From the NCBI RefSeq assembly GCF_009755815.1, contig NZ_WRPK01000014.1, forward strand, positions 1 to 64,000: a DNA stretch of 64,000 bases, given 5' to 3'. Under the pieces are notes generated by a model that had not been told where the DNA came from, searched no databases, and saw only the letters and a program-made list of their open reading frames with translations. Shown here one piece after another: positions 33,596 to 42,814 of this stretch. The stretch is from Flavisphingomonas formosensis. Its GTDB lineage: Bacteria; Pseudomonadota; Alphaproteobacteria; Sphingomonadales; Sphingomonadaceae. Position 1 is the stretch's first letter. Every line of letters starts with the position of its first letter. The position numbers and the translations under genes were made by a program.

Positions 33596-35222
33596 AGATT
33601 GCCTCCTTGAAGGGCTGCATTCCCACCCGTCGATAGGTATCTACGAAACGCTCGCCGTCCTCGCGCAGCGTCCGGTAGGTCTCCACGGCCTTTTCGACCG
33701 CGTCCACGATCCCGTCCTCGTTGAAGCCGGGGCCGGCGATCTTCGCCAGGCTCGCATCTTCCGCGCCTGATCCGCCGAACAGGAGCTGGTAATTCTCCTC
33801 GCCCTTCCGGTCGACGCCGAGGATGCCGATGTGGCCGGCATGATGATGACCACAGGCGTTAATGCAGCCCGAGATCTTGAGCTTCAGTTCGCCGAGATCG
33901 CGCTGCCGGTCCATATTCTCGAAGCGCTTGGCGATCTTCTGCGCGATCGGGATGGAGCGCGCATTGGCCAGGCTGCAATAATCCAGGCCTGGGCAGGCGA
34001 TGATGTCGCTGATCAGGTCCAGATTGGCGGTGCCGAGCCCGGCGTCGTCCAGCGCTTTCCACAGCGCGTAGAGATCCGCCTTCTTCACGTGTGGCAGCAC
34101 GATGTTCTGCGCATGGGTAACGCGCAGCTCGTCGAAGCTGTAGCGCTCCGCGAGGTCGGCCATCAGCTCGATCTGCTCGGCCGAGGCGTCGCCCGGAATG
34201 CCGCCGATCGGCTTCAGGCTGATCACCGCGATCGCATAACCCGGCTGTTTGTGCGCGTGGGTGTTGCTGTCCAGCCAGAGCGCGAAATCCGGATCGGAAC
34301 GATCGATTTCGTCGGAGAGGCCGGTCTCGAAGGCCGGCGGCGCGAAATGCGCGGCGATCCGCTCGAATTCGCCCGGGGGCGGATCGAGCCCGAGCGTCTT
34401 CACATGTGCCCATTCTTCCTCGACCTGGCGGGCATATTCGGCCGCACCGATCTCGTGCACCAGGATCTTGATGCGCGCCTTGTAGATGTTGTCGCGCCGG
34501 CCATAGCGATTATACACGCGCAGGCAGGCTTCCATGTAGCTGACGAAATCGGCCGCCGGCAGGAAATCCCGGATCACTGGCGCGATCATCGGCGTGCGGC
34601 CCATGCCGCCGCCGACATAGACTCGGAAGCCCAGCTCACCGGCGTCGTTGTGACGGATCTGCAGGCCAATATCGTGCAGCTGGATCGCAGCCCGGTCCTC
34701 GTCCGATGCGATCACCGCGATCTTGAACTTGCGTGGTAGATAGCTGAATTCCGGATGGAAGCTGCTCCACTGGCGCAGCAGCTCGGCCCAAGGGCGCGGA
34801 TCCTCGATCTCGTCCGCGGCGGCGCCGGCATATTGATCCGAGCTGATGTTGCGGATGCAGTTGCCGCTGGTCTGGATGGCGTGCATCTCGACGGCGGCGA
34901 GTTCGGCCAGGATGTCCGGCGCCTCTTCGAGCTTGATCCAGTTGTACTGGATGTTCTGCCGCGTCGTGAAATGGCCGTAGCCGCGATCATATTTGCGCGC
35001 GATGTGGCCGAGCGTCCGCATCTGCTTGCCCGACAGGGTGCCGTAAGGCACGGCCACGCGCAGCATATAGGCGTGGAGCTGCAGATAGAGGCCGTTCATC
35101 AGCCGCAGCGGCTTGAACTGGTCCTCGGTGATCTCGCCCGCGATGCGCCGGGCCACCTGGTCACGGAATTCCGCGACCCGGGAGTCCACGATCGTCTGGT
35201 CATATTCGTCATATTTGTACAT
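33588..35222 (-). CDS. cysI: Nitrite/sulfite reductase hemoprotein (assimilatory, CysI-like)
   Basis: A 544-residue siroheme and [4Fe-4S] reductase. The two-fold repeat has the substrate-binding TRQNIQYNWIKL and VTHAQNIVLPHV arginine/histidine stretches. Cluster and siroheme cysteines lie in CPGLDYCSLA and SGCINACGHHHAGHIGILG (C-x5-C and C-x3-C). It reduces sulfite to sulfide with six electrons; the neighbours cobA and cysH make sulfite the likely substrate rather than nitrite. Start ATG 35222 shares one base with the DUF2849 stop. Confidence 0.93.
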   Translation of the reverse strand: MYKYDEYDQTIVDSRVAEFRDQVARRIAGEITEDQFKPLRLMNGLYLQLHAYMLRVAVPYGTLSGKQMRTLGHIARKYDRGYGHFTTRQNIQYNWIKLEEAPDILAELAAVEMHAIQTSGNCIRNISSDQYAGAAADEIEDPRPWAELLRQWSSFHPEFSYLPRKFKIAVIASDEDRAAIQLHDIGLQIRHNDAGELGFRVYVGGGMGRTPMIAPVIRDFLPAADFVSYMEACLRVYNRYGRRDNIYKARIKILVHEIGAAEYARQVEEEWAHVKTLGLDPPPGEFERIAAHFAPPAFETGLSDEIDRSDPDFALWLDSNTHAHKQPGYAIAVISLKPIGGIPGDASAEQIELMADLAERYSFDELRVTHAQNIVLPHVKKADLYALWKALDDAGLGTANLDLISDIIACPGLDYCSLANARSIPIAQKIAKRFENMDRQRDLGELKLKISGCINACGHHHAGHIGILGVDRKGEENYQLLFGGSGAEDASLAKIAGPGFNEDGIVDAVEKAVETYRTLREDGERFVDTYRRVGMQPFKEAIYG

Positions 35223-35518
35223 CAGATCACCCAATTGCCCGCAGCCGCATCGACCGGACGAACGGCCAGGTCGGGCCGAACCGTGGGGCCGATCGCACGG
35301 ATGCGATCCTTGATGTGGAGCGGGCGGGGGCCGACATCGGTCTGTTCCGCATCGATCACATAGGGCGCGTTGACGCGCCGTGCGCCTTCCTCGCGCGCGG
35401 CGATGGCGTCTCCGCCGTCGGCTACGTCGATCGATTCCTCGACATGGCGCGACCAGAACTCGCCGGTCCACCACACGACGTCCCCCGTCTCCAGATCGTT
35501 CCCCGTCAAAATCTTCAC
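35222..35518 (-). CDS. DUF2849 family protein
   Basis: A 98-residue protein (DUF2849) that starts with a GTG overlapping the cobA stop by two bases. It begins with KILTGNDLETGDVVWW. It is regularly found between cobA/cysG and cysI in alphaproteobacteria. Function unknown; context ties it to sulfite reduction or siroheme supply. Confidence 0.85.
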   Translation of the reverse strand: MKILTGNDLETGDVVWWTGEFWSRHVEESIDVADGGDAIAAREEGARRVNAPYVIDAEQTDVGPRPLHIKDRIRAIGPTVRPDLAVRPVDAAAGNWVI

Positions 35519-36303
35519 GAAAGAGTCTCCGCCTGCTTTGCAAGCGCCTGTAGCCGGTTTTCGGCATCCGACAACATCACGACTTCACCGACGACGATGA
35601 TCGCCGGGCTGCTGACGTCCTCACGCGCCACCATGTCGCCCAGGTCGGCGAGCAGCGTGCGCAACGCGCGGCTGCCTTCCAGCGTACCGCGCTCCAGCAC
35701 CGCCACCGGCATGTCGGGCGCGACGCCGTCCATCATCAGCTTGTCGGCGATCAGCGGTGCGCAGGCGACACCCATATAGATGACGAGCGTGCGGCCCTGG
35801 CCTGCCAGGCCGGCCCAATTCTGTTCGCTCAATCCCTGGCACTGGCCGGCGACGAAGCTGACCGCGCTGGACCAGTTGCGATGGGTGAGCGGCAGCATCG
35901 CCTCGGCGGCGCAGCCGAGCGCGGCCGACACGCCGGGAATGACCTCGACCGGAAGGCCAGCTTCGCGCACCGCCTCCACTTCCTCCCCGCCGCGACCGAA
36001 CACGAACGGGTCGCCCCCCTTCAGCCGAACGACGATCGATCCGGACTTCACATGGGCGATGATGAGCGCGTTGATCGCTTCCTGTGGCAGCGTGTGTCGG
36101 GCGCGCCGCTTGGCGACCGAGATGCGCTGTGCTGCGGGCGGCGCGAAATCGAGCACACGCGGATCGATCAGCCCGTCATGCACCACCACATCGGCCGCTT
36201 TCAAAGCCTCGACGGCGCGCAGGGTGAGCAGTCCGGGATCGCCTGGACCAGCACCCACCAATATCACGCGGCCGCGTGCGTCGGGATCGAGCAGGGAAGT
36301 CAT
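35515..36303 (-). CDS. cobA: Uroporphyrinogen-III C-methyltransferase
   Basis: A 262-residue SUMT. It has the N-terminal LVGAGPGDPGLLTLRA loop, the SAM-binding VRLKGGDPFVFGRGGEE, and PGVSAALGCAAEAMLPLTHR. It methylates uroporphyrinogen III twice to precorrin-2, the precursor of siroheme for the cysI product. Being only the methyltransferase domain, it lacks the dehydrogenase and ferrochelatase parts of CysG. First gene of the operon. ATG 36303. Confidence 0.93.
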   Translation of the reverse strand: MTSLLDPDARGRVILVGAGPGDPGLLTLRAVEALKAADVVVHDGLIDPRVLDFAPPAAQRISVAKRRARHTLPQEAINALIIAHVKSGSIVVRLKGGDPFVFGRGGEEVEAVREAGLPVEVIPGVSAALGCAAEAMLPLTHRNWSSAVSFVAGQCQGLSEQNWAGLAGQGRTLVIYMGVACAPLIADKLMMDGVAPDMPVAVLERGTLEGSRALRTLLADLGDMVAREDVSSPAIIVVGEVVMLSDAENRLQALAKQAETLS

Positions 36304-36387
36304 GGTGGGCAGATGGTGGATTGCAGGACGAAACGCAATCGAGCCTTGCTTGCCCAAGCCTTAGGATAACTTGTCGGCGTCGGAAGG

Positions 36388-37803
36388 TCAGGCGTCGCGA
36401 AGGCCGACTCCGATAGACGCGCGGATCAGTTCCGTCTCTGAGGATGCAACCGGATAGGCGCAATGGTCGGCGGCATAGAAGCCGCCTGGCCGATGGTTGC
36501 CGGACAGGCCGGTCCCGCCGAACGGCGCGTTGGCGGGCGTGCCGTTGGTCGGCCGGTTCCAGTTGACGATGCCGGCGCGGATATTGGCCCAGAACTGATC
36601 GTAGAGCTGCGGATTGCCGCCGAGGAGCGAGGCGGCGAGGCCGAAGCGGGTCGCATTGGCCTCTGCGATCGCGGTGGCGAAGTCGGGTACTCGCACCATC
36701 TGCAGGACGGGTCCGAAAATCTCCTCGTCGGGGCGCTGCGCGACGTTGGTCACGTCGATAAGCGCGGGGGTGAGGAACGGTCGGCTGGCGATCGGGCGGT
36801 TGAGATGCTTGATCGGCTGCCCGCCGCGTAGGATCAGCTCGACCACCTTCTCCTGCACCAGATCCGCCGCCTCATTGTCGATCACCGGCCCCATGAAGGG
36901 CGCGGGCGTTTCGTGCGGTTCCGCCACGATCAGCCTGTCGATCAGCGCGCCGATCGCCTCCACCAACGGCCGGTGGTGACCGTCGCGGACGATGAGCCGC
37001 CGCGCTGCCGTGCAGCGCTGGCCGGCCGACAGGAAGGCGGACTGCACCACGACGACGGCGGCGGCGTGGATATCAGGCGTGTCCCACACCACGATCGGAT
37101 TGTTGCCGCCGAGCTCCAGTGTGAGAATCCGGTTCGGCACCTCGGCGAATTGCCGGTGCAGAAGCAAGCCGGCGCGCGCGGATCCGGTGAACAAAAGGCC
37201 GTCCAGGCCGGGATGGGTGGCGAGCGACTGGCCTTCCGCCGGGCCGCCGGCCAGAAAACGGACCACGCCTGCGGGAATGCCGGCCGCATGATAGCAATCG
37301 ACCAGCAGCTTGCCGCTGGCCGGCGTCTTTTCGGATGGCTTGAACACCACGGCGTTGCCGGCCAGCAGCGCGGGCACGATGTGGCCGTTCGGCAGCTGCG
37401 CGGGAAAGCTGAACGGCCCGAGCACGCCCAGCACGCCGTGCGGCTTGTGGCGCAGCGCGTTGCGCGCCCCGAGCGCGCCTTCGAGCTTCCGGTTGGAGGT
37501 CCGCTCGGCATAGGCGGCAACGGAAATGTCGACCTTGCCGATCACGGCCTCGATCTCGTTGCGGGCCTCCCACATCGGCTTTCCGGTTTCGCGCGCGATC
37601 AGATCGGCGAATTCCTCCGCCCGGGCGCGCACGACATTGGCGAAGCGGCGCATCAGCTCGACGCGTACGGTGAAGGGGCGGGAGGCCCATTCCGGCCAGG
37701 CCGCGCGGGCGGCCGCCACGTCCCGGTCGACGTCTCCGATCGTGCCGGTCCACAGCTGTGTGCCGGTAGCGGGCTCGATGGAAATCAGTTCCGCGCCAGT
37801 CAT
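36388..37803 (-). CDS. astD: Succinylglutamate-semialdehyde dehydrogenase (AstD-like)
   Basis: A 471-residue aldehyde dehydrogenase. The catalytic cysteine is in SAGQRCTAARR and the general-base glutamate in LTLELGGNNPIVV; the NAD-binding FTGSARAG also matches. AERTSNRKLEG and the GNHRPGGFYAADHCAYPVAS end are typical of AstD, the fourth step of the arginine succinyltransferase pathway. The other ast genes are not within this window, so assignment rests on motif style. Promoter region upstream of 37803. Confidence 0.85.
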   Translation of the reverse strand: MTGAELISIEPATGTQLWTGTIGDVDRDVAAARAAWPEWASRPFTVRVELMRRFANVVRARAEEFADLIARETGKPMWEARNEIEAVIGKVDISVAAYAERTSNRKLEGALGARNALRHKPHGVLGVLGPFSFPAQLPNGHIVPALLAGNAVVFKPSEKTPASGKLLVDCYHAAGIPAGVVRFLAGGPAEGQSLATHPGLDGLLFTGSARAGLLLHRQFAEVPNRILTLELGGNNPIVVWDTPDIHAAAVVVVQSAFLSAGQRCTAARRLIVRDGHHRPLVEAIGALIDRLIVAEPHETPAPFMGPVIDNEAADLVQEKVVELILRGGQPIKHLNRPIASRPFLTPALIDVTNVAQRPDEEIFGPVLQMVRVPDFATAIAEANATRFGLAASLLGGNPQLYDQFWANIRAGIVNWNRPTNGTPANAPFGGTGLSGNHRPGGFYAADHCAYPVASSETELIRASIGVGLRDA

Positions 37804-37857
37804 TTGCAGGTGCTATCTCCGGACCTGCGGGCTCTCAGCATCATTGCGGATGGCCGG

Positions 37858-39252
37858 TCAAGTCATCGCCGCGCCCATGCGGCGGACCGCCGCGACCTTC
37901 GCGTCGAACGCGGACCAGTCGTCCCGCTCGGCGATCGGCGCCCAGATCGCTTCCACTTCGTCGATATGCATCGAGCACGGCGTTTCGTCCGACCAATAAG
38001 GATGAGACAGCTGCACAGCCGATTCGTACGATCCGATTTGTTGAGAAAAGGCTTCGAACGCCGGGGCGGAATAGATCGGATCGGCGGGAGAGGGGCCACG
38101 CCTGGCGCCGCCCCGCCAATCGAAGAAGAATCGGTCGATCTCCACCGGGCTGTTGGCCAGGGCCTGCTCGATCGCCGCAACAAGCGCGACGTCTGCCTGC
38201 TCGCCCTGAGGCCGTACGCCCAGCCGCCCCAGCATCGCCTGTGCCATCGCCGCTTCGTAGTGCGCGGGAAATTCGTCGAGCGGCGGCGCCACTTCCTCGG
38301 CGGAGGCGACGAGGCGCAGGGCGATGGCCAATTGCACCACGTCCCAATGGATCGCCTGTGCCTGGCGGCCGAAGCAGTACAGGCCCTGATGGTCGAAATA
38401 GGCTGCGGTGAAGCCGGGTTCCCAGCGCGGTGTGAAGCGCCAGGGGCCGTAATCGAAACTTTCGCCGGTGACGTTGATGTTGTCGCTGTTGAGCACGCCA
38501 TGGACGAAGCCCGCGGCCATGTAGGAGGCGGCAAGCGTCGCCGTCCGGCCGACGACGTGGGAAAGCAGTTGTGCCGCGGGCTGATTGCCCGGCTCCTCGC
38601 CATACAGGTTGCGCAGCGAATAGGCGATCAGCCGCTGCATCGCCGCTTCGTCGCGATAGGCCGCCTGGCGCTGGAAAGCGCCGATGCGGATATGGCCATG
38701 GGACAGGCGGACGAGCACGGAGGAGCGGGTGGGCGAGGGCTCGTCGCCGCGATGGAGCGCTTCGCCGGTCTCTATCAGCGAGAAGCTGCGCGAGGTGTCG
38801 ACGCCCAGCGCCTCCAGCATCTCGGTCGCAAGCACCTCGCGCACACCGCCTTTCAGGGTCAGCCGGCCGTCGCCGAATCGGCTGTACGGCGTCTGGCCGG
38901 AGCCTTTGGTGCCGAGATCCATCAGCCGGCCGCGATCGTCGCGCATCTGGGCGAAGGTGAAGCCGCGGCCGTCGCCGATATCGGGATTGTAAACGCGGAA
39001 CTGATGACCGTGATAACGCAGAGCGAGGGGTTCGCAAAGCGAGCCGGGCAAAGGCTCGAAACGTCCGAAATGCCTGATCCATTCTTCGTCGGTCAGGCTT
39101 GCCAGGCCGATTTCGGCCGCGGCTCGATCGTTGCGGAAGCGCAGGATCGTCTGGGGAAAATTCGCGGCCTGGACAGGATCGAAGAAACCGTCGCCGAGAG
39201 ACAGGATCGTCGTCTCGGGACGAAAACGGGACTGTTGCGGGGCATCAACCAT
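37858..39252 (-). CDS. selO: Protein adenylyltransferase SelO (YdiU)
   Basis: About 464 residues of a kinase-fold protein that transfers AMP instead of phosphate to protein targets. The SelO signatures are PYSRFGDGRLTLKGGVREVL, HGVLNSDNINVTGESFDYGPW and FGRQAQAIHWDV. E. coli SelO is about 480 residues. Bacterial SelO proteins act in redox control. Start ATG 39252 (MVDAPQQSRF). Divergent from the alpha/beta hydrolase gene, 37 bases apart. Confidence 0.93.
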   Translation of the reverse strand: MVDAPQQSRFRPETTILSLGDGFFDPVQAANFPQTILRFRNDRAAAEIGLASLTDEEWIRHFGRFEPLPGSLCEPLALRYHGHQFRVYNPDIGDGRGFTFAQMRDDRGRLMDLGTKGSGQTPYSRFGDGRLTLKGGVREVLATEMLEALGVDTSRSFSLIETGEALHRGDEPSPTRSSVLVRLSHGHIRIGAFQRQAAYRDEAAMQRLIAYSLRNLYGEEPGNQPAAQLLSHVVGRTATLAASYMAAGFVHGVLNSDNINVTGESFDYGPWRFTPRWEPGFTAAYFDHQGLYCFGRQAQAIHWDVVQLAIALRLVASAEEVAPPLDEFPAHYEAAMAQAMLGRLGVRPQGEQADVALVAAIEQALANSPVEIDRFFFDWRGGARRGPSPADPIYSAPAFEAFSQQIGSYESAVQLSHPYWSDETPCSMHIDEVEAIWAPIAERDDWSAFDAKVAAVRRMGAAMT

Positions 39253-39289
39253 GCGGCGATATGGGGCGTGAGAGCATGGAGGCGCAAGC

Positions 39290-40144
39290 ATGGCGGCATG
39301 GGCGGACGGTAGTTGGATGGCGCAGGACGGCCTGAAGCTGCATTATCGCGATTATGCCGGCCCGGCTTTCCGCCCCACGATCCTCTGCCTGCCGGGCCTC
39401 ACCCGCAACGCGCGCGATTTCGCGGGGCTGGCGGGGCGGCTGGTTGGCGAATGGCGGGTGATCTGCATCGATCTGCGCGGCCGCGGCGAGAGCGCCTATG
39501 CCAAGGATCCGATGAGCTACGTGCCGCCGGTCTATCTGCAGGACGTGCAGGCTTTGCTCGACAGCCTCGCTCTTGATCGCTTCGTGCTGTTCGGTACCTC
39601 GCTCGGCGGGCTGCTCACCATGTTCCTCGCCGGGCTCAACCAGGGCCGGCTGAAAGGCGCGCTGCTCAACGATATCGGCCCGGTGATCGATCCCGCCGGA
39701 TTGACGCGGATTCGCGGCTATGTCGGCAAGGGCGGAAGCTTTCCTACCTGGCTGCATGCCGCGCGCGCGCTGCGGGACACCCACCATGCCGCCTTTCCCG
39801 ACTATAAGCTGGACGACTGGCTGGCGATGGCCAAGCGGCAGTGCCGCATCACCCCGGCCGGACGCATCGTGTTCGATTACGACATGAAGATCGCCGAGCC
39901 GTTCCGCGTGCCGGGCAATGAGAGCGTCGCCGATCCCTGGCCGGCGCTCGATGGGCTCAAGGACGTACCCGTCCTCTTGGTGCGGGGCGCGCTCTCCGAC
40001 ATCCTGTCTGCCGATACGGCTGCGGAAATGGGCCGCCGGCTGCCGGCCATGGAGGAGGTGGTCGTGCCGCGGATCGGCCATGCGCCGACGCTGGACGAGC
40101 CCGAGTGCGTGGCCGGCATCGACCGGCTGCTGCGCCGCGTCTGA
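39290..40144 (+). CDS. Alpha/beta hydrolase
   Basis: A 284-residue serine hydrolase fold. Oxyanion region LPGLTRNARDF, nucleophile elbow FGTSLGGLL, acidic residue near DIL after strand 7, and histidine in RIGHAPTLDEPE complete the triad. The lid region is small. The substrate is unknown. ATG 39290 has GGAGG upstream. Confidence 0.88.
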   Translation: MAAWADGSWMAQDGLKLHYRDYAGPAFRPTILCLPGLTRNARDFAGLAGRLVGEWRVICIDLRGRGESAYAKDPMSYVPPVYLQDVQALLDSLALDRFVLFGTSLGGLLTMFLAGLNQGRLKGALLNDIGPVIDPAGLTRIRGYVGKGGSFPTWLHAARALRDTHHAAFPDYKLDDWLAMAKRQCRITPAGRIVFDYDMKIAEPFRVPGNESVADPWPALDGLKDVPVLLVRGALSDILSADTAAEMGRRLPAMEEVVVPRIGHAPTLDEPECVAGIDRLLRRV

Positions 40145-40192
40145 TCGCGGGAGCTACGGAATTCTTCACCTTATTGCCCGATAAGCCTGCCG

Positions 40193-41332
40193 ATGGCGGA
40201 ACCGGTTCATATTCTCCACGTCCACTCCACCTTCACGCTCGGCGGCAAGGAAGCGCGCGCCGTACGGCTGATGAACCTGTTCGGCGGCCATGCACGCCAT
40301 ACGGTGCTGAGCGGCGTTCCGGGCGCGATCGGTGCGCGCGATGCGATCGATCCGGCGATCGACGTGCATTTTCCGCAGGATCATCCGCCGCTCGTCGGAC
40401 GGCCGGGGATCGGTCGTTATCATGCCCTGGCGCGTTACATGCGCGGCTTCGATCTGGTGCTGAGCTACAATTGGGGGGCGATGGATGCGGTGATGGCACG
40501 GCGCCTGTTTTCCGGGCCACCGCTCGTCCATCATGAAGACGGTTTCAACGTGCGGGAACGCAACGGCCCGGTGCCCGGCCGCTCGCTGTTCCGGCGGCTC
40601 GCCTTTCCCGCCGCCTCCGCGCTGGTGGTCCCGTCGGTGCGGCTGGAACGGATCGCACATGACGTCTGGAAGCAGCCGGCCGGCCGCGTGCGCAGGATCG
40701 CCAACGGCATAGCGCTCGCCGGCTATGACGCGCCGCCTTCGGCAGATGCCATTCCGGGGCTGGAGAAGCGACCCGGCGAGATCGTGGTCGGCACGCTCGC
40801 CGGCCTGCGGCCGATCAAGAATCTCCGCCGTCTGGTGCGTGCCTTCGCCGCGGCGCAGACCGGGGCTGCTGCTGCCCGGCTCGTGATCGTCGGGGAAGGG
40901 CCGGATCGCGAGGCGATCGCCGCCGAGGCAGGGCGCGCGGGCGTTGCCGATCGGGTGCTGCTGCCGGGATTCCTCCCGGACCCGGCCCGCTATATCGGTT
41001 TGTTCGACATTTTTGCCCTCTCTTCCGACAGCGAGCAATTTCCCATCTCGCTGGTCGAAGCAATGGCCGCGGGCAAGCCGGCCGTCTCGACCGATGTGGG
41101 AGACGTCGCGCAGATGGTGGCGGAGCCGAACCGGGCCTTCGTCGTTCCCGTATCCGATGAAGGCGCGTTCGCGGCAGCCCTCGGCCGCCTGATCGCCGAT
41201 GACGGCCTGCGTCATGCAGTCGGCGAGGCCAACCGTGCTCGTGCGCAGGCGGAATATGGTGAAGATGCGATGGTAGATGCCTATCGATCGCTCTATAGTT
41301 CGGCAATAGGACGTCCCGGTGCGTTGGGCTGA
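40193..41332 (+). CDS. Glycosyltransferase family 4 protein
   Basis: A 379-residue GT-B transferase. It begins VHILHVHSTFTLGGKEARAVRLMNL, with the glycine loop typical of GT4, and has the C-terminal domain with LRPIKNLRRLVRAFA, IVGEGPDREA, LPGFLPDP and the donor-binding E-x7-E motif in SSDSEQFPISLVEAMAAGKP. It probably adds a sugar to a surface polysaccharide or lipid. No other polysaccharide genes are beside it, so its pathway is unclear. Follows the hydrolase by 48 bases. Confidence 0.88.
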   Translation: MAEPVHILHVHSTFTLGGKEARAVRLMNLFGGHARHTVLSGVPGAIGARDAIDPAIDVHFPQDHPPLVGRPGIGRYHALARYMRGFDLVLSYNWGAMDAVMARRLFSGPPLVHHEDGFNVRERNGPVPGRSLFRRLAFPAASALVVPSVRLERIAHDVWKQPAGRVRRIANGIALAGYDAPPSADAIPGLEKRPGEIVVGTLAGLRPIKNLRRLVRAFAAAQTGAAAARLVIVGEGPDREAIAAEAGRAGVADRVLLPGFLPDPARYIGLFDIFALSSDSEQFPISLVEAMAAGKPAVSTDVGDVAQMVAEPNRAFVVPVSDEGAFAAALGRLIADDGLRHAVGEANRARAQAEYGEDAMVDAYRSLYSSAIGRPGALG

Positions 41333-41406
41333 GCGCCCGCCCACTTTATCCGCGCATTTTACGGGATCGCTGCTATAGGCGGCGGGACTGACGGACGGAG
41401 GACATA

Positions 41407-42810
41407 TTGTTCAAGGGATTGCGGCCGATTCAATATGGCGGGCGCGAAGTCTGGCCATTGATCGAGGGCGGCAAGGGCGTTGCGGTATCCAACCATATGA
41501 GTTCGGGTGCCTGGGCCGCTGCCGGTGGCATCGGCACCGTGTCTGCGGTCAATGCCGACAGTTATGATCCCGAAGGCAAGATTATTCCCCAGATCTACCG
41601 GACTCTGACACGGCGCGAGCGTCATGAGGAACTGGTCCAATATGCGATCGATGGTGCGGTCGAGCAGGTCCGGCGCGCCTTCGACATTTCCGACGGCCGG
41701 GGCGCGATCAACATCAACGTGCTCTGGGAAATGGGCGGTGCGCAGCGCGTGCTGCACGGCGTTCTCGAAAGGACGCGCGGGCTGGTGACGGGCGTCACCT
41801 GCGGTGCCGGCATGCCATATCGCCTCTCCGAGATCGCGGCATCCTATAATGTGAACTATCTGCCGATCATCAGCTCGGCTCGCGCCTTCCGCGCGCTCTG
41901 GAAGCGCGCTTATTCCAAGGCTGCCGAATGGCTTGCCGCCGTCGTCTACGAGGATCCCTGGCGGGCAGGCGGCCACAACGGCCTCTCCAACGCAGAGGAT
42001 CCGCTACAGCCGCAGGATCCCTATCCGCGCGTGAAGGCGCTGCGCGAGACGATGCGCGAGGGCGGGATTTCGGACGATGTCCCGATCGTGATGGCAGGCG
42101 GCGTCTGGTATCTGCGCGAGTGGAACGACTGGATCGACAATCCCGAGCTCGGCAGCATCGCCTTTCAGTTCGGCACGCGTCCGCTGCTTACCCGGGAAAG
42201 CCCGATCCCCGACGCCTGGAAACAGCATCTGACGGAACTCGACGAGGGCGACATCCTGCTCCACCGCTTCTCGCCGACCGGCTTCTATTCCTCGGCGGTG
42301 CGCAACGATTTCCTGCGCAATCTCGAGCATCGCTCCGAACGACAGATCGCTTTCTCGCTCGAGGCGGCGGGTGATCACCAGTATAAGCTCGACGTGGGCG
42401 TCAAGGGCAAGAGCTACTGGGTCACGCGCAACGATCTGCTGCGCGCCCGCGAATGGGACATGCTGGGGTTCACCAGCGCGCTCAAGACGCCGGACAACAC
42501 GCTGGTGTTCGTGACGCCGGAAGAGATGAAGACGATCCGCAAGGATCAGGCGGACTGCATGGGCTGCCTCAGCCAGTGCAGCTTCTCCTCCTGGGCCGAC
42601 ATGGAAGGCAATTCCACCGGTCGCCTCGCCGATCCGCGCAGCTTCTGCATCCAGAAGACTTTGCAGGATATCGCCCATGGCGGACCGATCGATCAGAATC
42701 TGATGTTCGCAGGCCATGCCGCTTATCGCTTCAAGCAGGATCCTTTCTATTCCAACGGGTTCGTGCCGAGCGTGAAGCAGCTCGTCGATCGTATCCTGAC
42801 CGGGGACTGA
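41407..42810 (+). CDS. Nitronate monooxygenase-like flavin oxidoreductase with Cys-rich C-terminus
   Basis: A 467-residue TIM-barrel FMN protein of the nitronate monooxygenase/FabK family. Recognisable parts are GGKGVAVSNHMSSGAWAAAG, VTGVTCGAGMPY, and IVMAGGVW with FGTRPLLT, which bind FMN phosphate. Typical members have 320-370 residues; this one carries an extra C-terminal 90 or so. There C384, C387, C391 and C414 form C-x2-C-x3-C-x22-C, resembling an iron-sulfur ligand set. The start is TTG, with GGAGG eight bases upstream; no in-frame ATG precedes the conserved N-terminus. Activity uncertain. Confidence 0.82.
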   Translation: MFKGLRPIQYGGREVWPLIEGGKGVAVSNHMSSGAWAAAGGIGTVSAVNADSYDPEGKIIPQIYRTLTRRERHEELVQYAIDGAVEQVRRAFDISDGRGAININVLWEMGGAQRVLHGVLERTRGLVTGVTCGAGMPYRLSEIAASYNVNYLPIISSARAFRALWKRAYSKAAEWLAAVVYEDPWRAGGHNGLSNAEDPLQPQDPYPRVKALRETMREGGISDDVPIVMAGGVWYLREWNDWIDNPELGSIAFQFGTRPLLTRESPIPDAWKQHLTELDEGDILLHRFSPTGFYSSAVRNDFLRNLEHRSERQIAFSLEAAGDHQYKLDVGVKGKSYWVTRNDLLRAREWDMLGFTSALKTPDNTLVFVTPEEMKTIRKDQADCMGCLSQCSFSSWADMEGNSTGRLADPRSFCIQKTLQDIAHGGPIDQNLMFAGHAAYRFKQDPFYSNGFVPSVKQLVDRILTGD

Positions 42811-42814
42811 GGGC

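Noticed and set aside
36913-39312. A 799-codon plus-strand open frame opposite astD and selO
   Set aside because: Antisense shadow of two clear genes in GC-rich sequence; composition is Arg/Gly/His-rich with no motif.
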